DNA of 64,000 nucleotides, taken from assembly GCA_018266795.1 (NCBI GenBank), contig JAFDZV010000004.1, forward strand, positions 195,273 through 259,272. The letters run 5' to 3'. Positions 47,747-54,969 of this stretch are shown here, in pieces. Both the position numbers and the translations under genes were made by a program. Source of the DNA: Bacteroidota bacterium (lineage in GTDB: Bacteria > Bacteroidota > Ignavibacteria > OLB7). The notes below the pieces were generated by a model. It did no database searches. It was not told where the DNA came from and worked only from the letters and a program-made list of their open reading frames with translations. Each line of letters starts with the position of its first letter. Within the stretch, counting starts at the first letter, position 1.

Positions 47747-48625
47747 ATGCCACGAATCATTCGAAAGACTGCCGAAGGCGATATCGCCGAACTTCCGGAG
47801 CGTCCCGCAGCCGTGCGCATGAATCCCGGCCTGTCCGGTGCATCATCCGGCGCGCCGCTACTGCCCGATCATGTGGTGGAGTTCCTCAACGCTCTGCCGA
47901 TGACCGGCAACACCGTGGACTGGATCAACGGATTCCGCGAGGCACTTCGAAAGCTGCTTGGAGATGTGGACAGGGTTGCGATCCGGGTGAACGCGAATTG
48001 CAATCTCTCCAACCCCCAGGAATACAGGCCGACCCATGAGGTTGCCCAACTTGTGTCGAACGCGAAGAAGGGGGACGAGCTGACCACGCTTACCTCGTAT
48101 GCGATGGCTGGCGAAACCCCTGCCCAGACATTCATCGCGGAGTTATGCTCCGCGGGACATACGCTGAATGAGTACCACCCGCCCTTGTGCCATGACTATT
48201 ACTACGGCGGTACAGCATATATCGGGACCATACTCCTCTTCCGGGAGCGCGTGAAGACTCCGATCTCCGAGCGAACCATCGAGGCAATGGCCATGCTCGA
48301 GCCCTTCATCATCTTTACGTTTTCGGATGTCATTACGCGACACTTCTACGAGCGGCCGATTGATCGAGTGTTCGGCGAGATTCTCAGGGAGGTTGCCCGC
48401 GAGTCCAATCTTTCAACACAGGACATACGAATCCTGACCTTGATGCTGATGGGCCTCTCCTACAAGCAGGTGGCGGACCGGATGGAACTCTCGATCGACA
48501 CCATTCGCAAGCATACGAAACGCATCTACCGGAAGACCCGGACCGGAAGTCTTCCGGAACTCTTCGCCAAGTACTTCACGCCGCGCATCGGCATCGAGGG
48601 GCTGGGCGAGGACGACAGCCTGTAG
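47747..48625 (+). CDS. LuxR-type regulator, family member C
   Basis: A 292-residue protein with the same plan as A and B: FLNALPMTGNTVDWINGF and GDVDRVAIRVNANC near residues 47-85, then GTILLFRERVKTPIS in the middle, and a LuxR helix-turn-helix at the C-terminus (SYKQVADRMELSIDTIRKH, then RIYRKTRTGS). Over the N-terminal block it is closer to A than to B. It starts at MPRIIRKT with GAGG 11 nt upstream, 604 bp after member B on the same strand. The ligand or partner of the N-terminal domain is unknown. Confidence 0.82.
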   Translation: MPRIIRKTAEGDIAELPERPAAVRMNPGLSGASSGAPLLPDHVVEFLNALPMTGNTVDWINGFREALRKLLGDVDRVAIRVNANCNLSNPQEYRPTHEVAQLVSNAKKGDELTTLTSYAMAGETPAQTFIAELCSAGHTLNEYHPPLCHDYYYGGTAYIGTILLFRERVKTPISERTIEAMAMLEPFIIFTFSDVITRHFYERPIDRVFGEILREVARESNLSTQDIRILTLMLMGLSYKQVADRMELSIDTIRKHTKRIYRKTRTGSLPELFAKYFTPRIGIEGLGEDDSL

Positions 48626-49278
48626 AGCCCTGGTGCAGTTGCGGCAACCACGGCTCCGCAGTGCGGACGTGACATCCCAACGACTCATTCATAATTTCTG
48701 CGGTGTTGACAGGTGTGCCTATCACACAACCGGGGGCCGCGCCGTTCGTGCACGTTTTGGCGCGTGCAGTGAATGCGCCGGCCCCATCGATGCTCGGCAC
48801 AGGGCGGCCCCGTGAGTCCCGGGCATCGGCCACGTTAACTCTACGCAATGTTGCCTCGCGAGTACGGCCATTTGCCATGAACGGGGACATTGAGGCAACA
48901 CGGTACACAAACATGTACTGTTCCCCCGGTACATCGAACGCGTATGTTTGATGGCCGTGTTATATCCGTACGTACAACGCCGGCCTTCCTGACCCCTGAC
49001 ACCCTTGCGGCGTGTCGGAAGTCTGTCCTGGTAGCGGATATGGTTTGAACGAGTGGTACTGCGGGCCGTTGCGTCTAGCCACGGTGCCGTTGCATGGGCC
49101 CCGCACCATCTATGATGGTGCCCATGCCGGTCACAATGCTGATACATCCCTAGGGCGTGCGTCCAGAGCCACGTCTTCAACCAGCAGGCACGATTCGCCG
49201 CCATATCCCTGTTTCGGACAACCGCGGTGGATCGTTGTCTCCAATCCCAGAACAACTCGAATCCAGAGAGAGAATCGT
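48626..49278. other. Intergenic, 653 bp
   Basis: No credible gene, terminator or repeat found on either strand. The stretch is compositionally mixed and lacks the strong GC third-position bias of neighbouring genes. The promoter of the cysteine-rich protein gene should be at the right end. Confidence 0.5.
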
Positions 49279-49890
49279 ATGCGATGTCATCTTACCACTA
49301 CACTGTTCTGCCTGCTGTTCGCGATTACCGCCGCGCAGTCGCAGAACACATCAGCAACTCACCCGAACGATCCCGATGCCAAGTTGATCGGCAGGTATTC
49401 GGTGCATGTCGAGACTCCACATATCTCATCGGAAAAGCAGCCCACAGTATCAACGGATCACGATCTATCGCTGGTGATTGCTGTGTTCCGTGTTGGAATC
49501 CGAACGGACGTCTACGTGAACGTTGACTCCATCACATTCACAAAGGACGATGGCTGGGACAACATGAGCACGAGGGAGATCTTCGACCTGATTGGCCAGG
49601 TCGCGGTCTCGGAGTCGTTGCAGAAGGGGCTTCTGAATTGCGTTGCAAGCTGCCTGCTTGCGCAGCCGCTCACGCGCGTGATCGTTCCGGCCTGCGTGCA
49701 TCGCGACGGCAAGGGGATCGAGACCCACTTCACGGCCTGCGACGAGACGAGCATCTGCATTCGCGAGTACATCGTCTGCTGCCCGGTGGGGGCATTGTTC
49801 CCCACGATTCAGATGACGCTCTGCAGCATCGTGAACGGCATTGCCGGCGGATGCAACGCCGACGGCACCGGGTGCGAGAGCACCTGCTAG
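49279..49890 (+). CDS. Cysteine-rich secreted protein
   Basis: A 203-residue protein with a signal peptide (MRCHLTTTLFCLLFAITAAQ, cleavage after SQ). The N-terminal half of the mature chain is beta-rich; the C-terminal ~85 residues contain 11 cysteines, including an adjacent pair (IVCCPVG) and a C-x6-C-x4-C end (GGCNADGTGCESTC). Such density suggests disulfides outside the cytoplasm. The sequence DGWDNMSTREIFDLIGQVA precedes the cysteine region. No family is recognised. The gene lies between the LuxR pair and an outer-membrane protein gene, all on the plus strand. Confidence 0.7.
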   Translation: MRCHLTTTLFCLLFAITAAQSQNTSATHPNDPDAKLIGRYSVHVETPHISSEKQPTVSTDHDLSLVIAVFRVGIRTDVYVNVDSITFTKDDGWDNMSTREIFDLIGQVAVSESLQKGLLNCVASCLLAQPLTRVIVPACVHRDGKGIETHFTACDETSICIREYIVCCPVGALFPTIQMTLCSIVNGIAGGCNADGTGCESTC

Positions 49891-50249
49891 CGTGCCGTCC
49901 GCACGCTTGAGTGGAAAGCATGGCCCCAATGCTGCGGCGCCGGAGCCGGGCCGCAGCCTCTACATTCTTCAGGACGGCGCAAGGAAATGGCTCGCCGTGC
50001 CGTTATCGACCATGTGCGCCGATAACGGTGCGGCGTTGCGTTCCGTTTAAACGTGCGTCGTGGAGAAGATCAACGTTCCTTCGCGAGATGAGCCCCGCAG
50101 GATGGTGGTGCATGCTTCTGCTTTCATTCCCTACATTCCGCCTGCTCCGTGCTTCAGACACAATGAAGACGAGCCACGTTCATGGCGCTGCCTCAACGGC
50201 CGCGCACCGCGCGCAACGTTCTCGTTCCGGCCCGTCCCGTTGGAGCCAG
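49891..50249. other. Intergenic, 359 bp
   Basis: Between the cysteine-rich protein and the outer-membrane protein. The frame of the latter is open through most of this stretch, so its start could be earlier (for example 50163), but the residues there are unlike a leader. No other element seen. Confidence 0.5.
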
Positions 50250-51233
50250 ATGATCCCGGTCAGCCTGCCATATTGGTTCTGCATGGCTCTGCTCTTTTTC
50301 GGCATCGCCGTCTGCAACCATGCCACGGCACAGCTAATCGGTACCGGCGCATCGATGCCGATGCCGAGCGGCCCGATGATGCCGAGCGGGCCGCCATCGA
50401 TGCCGCCGCAGTCCGTGCAGATGTTCAATCCCAACACCTACTCCATCAATGTCGCCTTCTCACAGGGGCTCTCCAGCAACTGGGGATATGGCGATCAGAA
50501 CTATCTGGCCATTCGCTTCGCGGCGCAGATCTACGACCAGCGCGCACCGGAGTTCGTGAAGCTGCGGAGCAGCCTGCAGTTCGCTCTCGGAGCAACCTAC
50601 TCGGACAACGGCGCGTCCGGCGACGGTACCGGCACATCCGGCGATGCGATTCGCGTGGGGGACAACAACTTCTTTGCCGAGGAGGTGGTGCTCTATCCGC
50701 TCGGGTGGATGGTTGATCCCTACATCGCCGGGAGCCTGCAGACGCCGGTGACGGAATCCTTTGCCGTGGACTATGTCACCAAGGCTCTGGTGCGCCGTGC
50801 GAGCCTGTGGGACCCGGTGACGGCACAGTACGGTACCGGATTCAACTACACGCTCACGCAGCCCTCCGGCATGCTGAACATGCGGGTGGGTCTGGGGCGG
50901 CGCATCACGCGCGCGCACTTCAACACGCAGCTTACCGACGACTGGAAGACACCTACGGTGGTGGAGACCTACAAGGAGGAGTCAGGGGTGGACTTCAATG
51001 CGATGGCGATGTTCCGTTCCGATTCCACCATCAGCTACACCGGACGGCTTGCGTTGTTCGGAACGTTCGAGGACCTGAGCGTATGGACCGTCACGTGGAA
51101 CAACACGACGGAGTTCAAACTCTGGAAATCGCTCGGGCTGATCTGGAAGGTGGACATCATTCACGATATCCGCCAGACCAGGCGCACGCAGTTCATGCAC
51201 ACGATCATGCTTGGCATGATTCAGAACTTCTAG
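50250..51233 (+). CDS. DUF3078-like outer-membrane protein
   Basis: A 327-residue protein with a signal peptide (hydrophobic 9-22, cleavage after ATAQ), a Met/Pro/Ser-rich linker, and then a barrel-like chain. NVAFSQGLSSNWGYGDQNYL and the alternating strands that follow resemble DUF3078 proteins of Bacteroidota. The C-terminus ends HTIMLGMIQNF, a typical OMP terminal strand. The start at 50250 has GGAG 4 nt upstream and gives a clean signal peptide; the upstream ATG at 50163 is an alternative. An inverted-repeat element begins at its stop codon. Confidence 0.65.
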   Translation: MIPVSLPYWFCMALLFFGIAVCNHATAQLIGTGASMPMPSGPMMPSGPPSMPPQSVQMFNPNTYSINVAFSQGLSSNWGYGDQNYLAIRFAAQIYDQRAPEFVKLRSSLQFALGATYSDNGASGDGTGTSGDAIRVGDNNFFAEEVVLYPLGWMVDPYIAGSLQTPVTESFAVDYVTKALVRRASLWDPVTAQYGTGFNYTLTQPSGMLNMRVGLGRRITRAHFNTQLTDDWKTPTVVETYKEESGVDFNAMAMFRSDSTISYTGRLALFGTFEDLSVWTVTWNNTTEFKLWKSLGLIWKVDIIHDIRQTRRTQFMHTIMLGMIQNF

Positions 51234-51389
51234 GGGTTCCTAACAGAACGGTCCCGAATGTTAACAACGGCTGTTGGATACCATGAGCCTGGTTCTTTGT
51301 ACGCTCGCCTGCGGCTCGCTTTGGTTCTTGGTCAGTTGCGAGAATACGTCGAGTAGAAGAAGACAACACTCTGTTGTGTTAGGAACTCC
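51233..51389. repeat. Inverted-repeat element, copy 1 (157 bp)
   Basis: Bounded by GGGGTTCCTAACA and TGTTAGGAACTCC (12 of 13 paired). An internal block, GGTTCTTTGTACGCTCGCCT then GCGGCTCGC, is almost identical to one in copy 2 at 54816-54969 on the opposite strand. The element begins at the last base of the preceding stop codon. Confidence 0.7.
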
Positions 51390-51416
51390 AAGAGAGCCTG
51401 ACAAAAGGCCGATGCT

Positions 51417-51872
51417 CTACCCGTTTCCGGAACGCCGTTCGAGTGCCCGCACCTTTTCCAGACGATGTACATGCCGTTCCAGTCCGGAGAACCGGGTGGC
51501 CAGGAACAGATCCACCAGCACCTTTGCAAGTTCCAGTCCGATCACGCGCGGGCCAAGGCAGAGCACGTTGGCGTCGTCATCGTACACGCATTGACGCGCG
51601 CTGAAGGCGTCGTGTGCAAGCGCGGCGCGGATGCCGGGTATCTTGTTCGCTGCGATGGAGGCGCCGACGCCGCTGCCGCAGAGCAGAATGCCTCGCTCCG
51701 CGCCGTTGCTCTTCAGCGCTTCGGCAACGGCTGCGGCCATGTCCGGATAGTCGCTCGGGGCATCGTTGTAGGCGCCGAGGTCGATCGGCTCGTGGCCGCG
51801 TTCGGACAGCCATGCGCAGAGCAGCCCCTTCATTGCGTAGCCGGCGTGGTCCGCCGCAATGGCAATAATCAT
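51417..51872 (-). CDS. rpiB: Ribose-5-phosphate isomerase B / LacAB family
   Basis: A 151-residue sugar-phosphate isomerase. The N-terminal AADHAGYAMK (6-15), DYPDMA and GILLCGSGVGASIAANK (61-77) with catalytic-base C65 are conserved. However, where E. coli RpiB has Q-H-N-D before TNVL, this protein has Y-D-D-D before ANVL, so the histidine thought to open the sugar ring is replaced by D98. The enzyme might use another residue or act on another sugar. GGAG lies 9 nt before the start at 51872. It follows the small gene at 51934-52209. Confidence 0.9.
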   Translation of the reverse strand: MIIAIAADHAGYAMKGLLCAWLSERGHEPIDLGAYNDAPSDYPDMAAAVAEALKSNGAERGILLCGSGVGASIAANKIPGIRAALAHDAFSARQCVYDDDANVLCLGPRVIGLELAKVLVDLFLATRFSGLERHVHRLEKVRALERRSGNG

Positions 51873-51933
51873 CGACGAATGCTCCAGGATCTCTTGAAGG
51901 CGAACATGTTGTTTCCGTGGGGATGCGCATCGT

Positions 51934-52209
51934 TCAACGCAGCAGATGATGCCGAAGGTCGTGCAGCACACTTTTCAATGCACTGGCGCTGACAAGCGTC
52001 TCACCATAGCGGGCATGCCGGATCTTGAAGATCGCGCTGCGCCCGCCTCGTGCGTCGTACGGCTCGATGGAAAGCTGGCCATATCCCATGTCGTAATGCT
52101 CGCCGCGTCCATCGAGATAGGCGCGTAACTCCTCGATCTCCGGAAGTGCGAGTTCACTGGAGAGCATCGCCCAGAGCACATCATCGGTCTTCTTTGGTTT
52201 CTCCGGCAT
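51934..52209 (-). CDS. Small hypothetical protein
   Basis: A 91-residue soluble protein beginning MPEKPKKTDDVLW. It has a helical first half (LSSELALPEIEELRAYL) and a strand-rich second half (GQLSIEPYD, AIFKIRHARYGETL). No motif or family is recognised. A TATATTCG element ends 4 nt before the ATG, so the transcript may be leaderless. It is probably co-transcribed with rpiB, 61 bp downstream. Confidence 0.65.
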   Translation of the reverse strand: MPEKPKKTDDVLWAMLSSELALPEIEELRAYLDGRGEHYDMGYGQLSIEPYDARGGRSAIFKIRHARYGETLVSASALKSVLHDLRHHLLR

Positions 52210-52213
52210 CCGG

Positions 52214-52221
52214 CGAATATA
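52214..52221 (-). promoter_or_regulatory. TATATTCG element 4 nt before a start codon
   Basis: On the minus strand TATATTCG CCGG ATG. If it is a -7 promoter element, transcription would start at or within a few bases of the ATG. Confidence 0.4.
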
Positions 52222-52230
52222 CAGCGGCGT

Positions 52231-54582
52231 TCAGAATGGTCCCGAGAGCTTGAGCACAGCGCCGAAGTTGCCTGCCCCGATCGGCCCGATGCCCCAGCGT
52301 CCTTCCAGTTTGAGGTAGAACACATTGCTGATGAAGGTGGGGATGTGGCTGATACCCGCACCGAGTTCCGTATACCAGATCCCATGTGTTGATGCGTAGC
52401 CGACCGGGTTCGCATTCTCGAAGATCCCTGCCGCACCCGATACCGAGAACTCGATGCCGCGCCCGTCGATCGTCGGAAGGTCCAGAGCGCGCCAGATGAT
52501 ATCGGAGAGCGTCTGCTCGCCGGCGAGCGCCAGATATCGCGTGCCGCCGTACACGCCGGTTGGTGCGGAGTAGAAGGAGGAGAACGAGCCGATGGGGCCG
52601 TTGGAGGTCGCCATACGGAACTGATATTCAACCGGGAGATTGGTGCTTCCGCTGCCGGCATCAACGTTGATGTTGAGCAGCATCGGTGTGTAACCGGTTG
52701 GAATTGTCGGAATGGCGATGCGAAGTGAACCATGAGCGAGACGGAAGGCCGTTCCGGTTTCCGTCCGTTCGCCGTAGATGCCGGCCGCCGAGAATCCGAA
52801 CTCCCAGGCCGGGTTCGACGTGATCGTGATCGCATCCTCGCGCTCTCCCAACCCGAGAGTGATCGTCGCCGTTCGATAGCTTCCGTCTGCAATCTCCGGG
52901 TTGGGCCGGAACGCCTGGTTGGAGAAGATGGAGCGGTTGGTGGCAACCGGCAGCGTGAAGTGCCGCGCCATTTCCACCCCCGCTCCCAGCCGCATCCCGC
53001 CGGACTCCGCATCCAGGCCGCCGCTGAAGCCGTCGCTGCGGTAGTAGTCGAAGTAGTCGCGATGAAAGAGTGCGGCAACAATCGTGTTGATGATGCGTGG
53101 GTAGCCGCGATCGTATGCGCTCGTGGCGATCGTGGAGAAGAGCGATCCTCTGAGATGAATGGTCGGCATTTCGTCGCCGCTCAGCAACCGCAGCGTTCCG
53201 CTGAGCGTGCCAACCGGCCTCTGAAGCCCGAAGCTGTAGGCCGCGGTTGCCTTTGCGGCGAGCGGACCGACAGAGGCGCTTCCGTTGAGCCCGAGCGTGA
53301 TGCTGCCGGCCCGGTTGAAATCGATATGGGGCCCGTCGAACGATGCGCTGGCGGCCTCGCGCTCGCCGAAGTCGTTCGGGGTTGCAGCCACGGTGCTGTC
53401 GATCAGGTGATAGGTCTCCTTCTCCTGCGGCGTCAACTCGCTCAGATCGTTCCCCTCCCAGAACTCCGGCCGTGCGGAGTCCGCGGCCGGCTCCGCGGTG
53501 ACGATGCGCTGGTCGGCATAGACCGAATCGGGAATCGGCGCATTCACCTGCAGCTCGGTGAAGATGCTGGTTGCGGTGATGGATGCGCCAACTTCCGCGA
53601 ACCCTTTCACCAGTTCCACCTTGCCGCGGCCGCTGATGTTCAGATAGGTCGGCTGCCAGATATCATCCTTCACCCGATCGAACTTCTGTTCCAGTCGCAG
53701 GTCGCTGACGAAGGGAATGGCAGTTGTTCCGGACGGCCGGAGATCCACCGCAATCAGGTTGTAGTTCTGTGCAACGATCGTCATCGTTCCCTCGAATGCC
53801 GGGAACAGACGCGTAGCAGCCTTCACGCCGATCACGTACACGATGTCGTTGTTGAGCTGTTTGCGATCGAGCAGGGTGAATTGATAGCGTGAGAGGGTGG
53901 AGGGATTCAACGGCGACGGTACGCTGACGTTCAGCAGTTGGAGATCGTCGTCGTAGAAGCTGACGAAGTCGCCGATTGCCAGCAGGTTGCTCTGCGCGGG
54001 AATGTTGCGCGTCTGGCGCCGTTGAATAACAACCAGGCGCGGCCCCTTGTCGCTGTAGTAAGCGCGGGAGAACGTTTCGAGAATTGCGTGGCGATCTTCG
54101 TCCTTGATCTTGCCGAATGCATTGCCGTCGATATCGAACGCCATCTTCGAATAGAGCAGCCCCTGGACGGTCTTCGCCCTGCGTCTGTTTTCGTCCCGAC
54201 GTTCAATGGTGCGCTGGATGATTTGATCGGCGCTGAGACCGGCGTTCACTTCCACGCCCTGCATCCTGATCGCTGATGCGTGCAGCCGCACGGCGATCGG
54301 CGCCATGCCCTGAACCGCGTTGACGGAGATCGTGGTGTCGGTGTAGCCGATCGATGAGACCGTGAGTTGCTGGCGGCCGGCGGCCAGCGGGATGCGGAAC
54401 CGTCCGGAGCCCGACGTGTAGGTGCGTGCGTTGCGCTGTTCGAGGCGAACCACCGCGCCGCCGATCGGCGAGCCGGTTGCCGCGTCCGTCACGGAGCCTT
54501 CGGCCGCGATCGTGCCCTGTGCATGCGCAGACGCAAGGCTGGCAAGGAGCAGGGCAAGTGCGATCGGTAGGAGGCGCTGCAT
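52231..54582 (-). CDS. DUF5686-type outer-membrane protein with carboxypeptidase-regulatory-like domain
   Basis: A 783-residue protein. Signal peptide MQRLLPIALALLLASLAS is cleaved after AHAQ. Residues ~25-110 form a CarboxypepD_reg-like beta-sandwich (GSVTDAATGSPIGGAVVRL in part, then SIGYTDTTISV), usual at the N-terminus of TonB-linked and DUF5686 proteins. The rest, with SADQIIQRTIERRDENRR and a long C-terminal barrel ending FGAVLKLSGPF, matches DUF5686. No TonB plug domain is evident. The start is set by the signal peptide. Function in the family is unknown; an envelope or nutrient-handling role is inferred. Confidence 0.82.
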   Translation of the reverse strand: MQRLLPIALALLLASLASAHAQGTIAAEGSVTDAATGSPIGGAVVRLEQRNARTYTSGSGRFRIPLAAGRQQLTVSSIGYTDTTISVNAVQGMAPIAVRLHASAIRMQGVEVNAGLSADQIIQRTIERRDENRRRAKTVQGLLYSKMAFDIDGNAFGKIKDEDRHAILETFSRAYYSDKGPRLVVIQRRQTRNIPAQSNLLAIGDFVSFYDDDLQLLNVSVPSPLNPSTLSRYQFTLLDRKQLNNDIVYVIGVKAATRLFPAFEGTMTIVAQNYNLIAVDLRPSGTTAIPFVSDLRLEQKFDRVKDDIWQPTYLNISGRGKVELVKGFAEVGASITATSIFTELQVNAPIPDSVYADQRIVTAEPAADSARPEFWEGNDLSELTPQEKETYHLIDSTVAATPNDFGEREAASASFDGPHIDFNRAGSITLGLNGSASVGPLAAKATAAYSFGLQRPVGTLSGTLRLLSGDEMPTIHLRGSLFSTIATSAYDRGYPRIINTIVAALFHRDYFDYYRSDGFSGGLDAESGGMRLGAGVEMARHFTLPVATNRSIFSNQAFRPNPEIADGSYRTATITLGLGEREDAITITSNPAWEFGFSAAGIYGERTETGTAFRLAHGSLRIAIPTIPTGYTPMLLNINVDAGSGSTNLPVEYQFRMATSNGPIGSFSSFYSAPTGVYGGTRYLALAGEQTLSDIIWRALDLPTIDGRGIEFSVSGAAGIFENANPVGYASTHGIWYTELGAGISHIPTFISNVFYLKLEGRWGIGPIGAGNFGAVLKLSGPF

Positions 54583-54968
54583 GGTTCGTTCCAATTGTTG
54601 TGTTCGGCCTTGCCGGTATTCCGAGGGCGCGGCATGATACGATCGATTCGCGTATGGAGGAACGACGACGCGGCCGTTGAAATGAAACGCGCTTCTCGGT
54701 TCTTGCCCAACAACGAACGCGGCCCGCGCACATGATGTGGGGGCCGCCTTCCTGCCGAGGTTCGTATCAGCCGGCATCGTTGCCGTTTGATGCGCTCGTA
54801 TGAAGCGTGTGCATCGGAGTTCCTGACCAGACAGAATATTGTCTCTATCACTCGACTCTCCATAGCAACCGACCGAGCACTACGGCGAGCCGCAGGCGAG
54901 CGAACAAAGAACCACACCTCGGTTGTGAACGGCGTCCGATAACGTGATCAGCCTTTAATCGGGAACTT
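54583..54968. other. Intergenic, 386 bp, mostly repeat element
   Basis: The right 150 bp are inverted-repeat copy 2 (54816-54969). The left part should carry the promoter of the DUF5686 gene; no box is clear. No gene seen. Confidence 0.6.
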
Positions 54969-54969
54969 C
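54816..54969. repeat. Inverted-repeat element, copy 2 (154 bp)
   Basis: Bounded by GGAGTTCCTGA and the mirror GGGAACTTC. It carries the block GCGAGCCGCAGGCGAGCGAA then CAAAGAACC, the reverse complement of the core of copy 1. On the minus strand it starts immediately at the TAG stop of the E1 gene, as copy 1 does for its own upstream gene. Confidence 0.7.
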
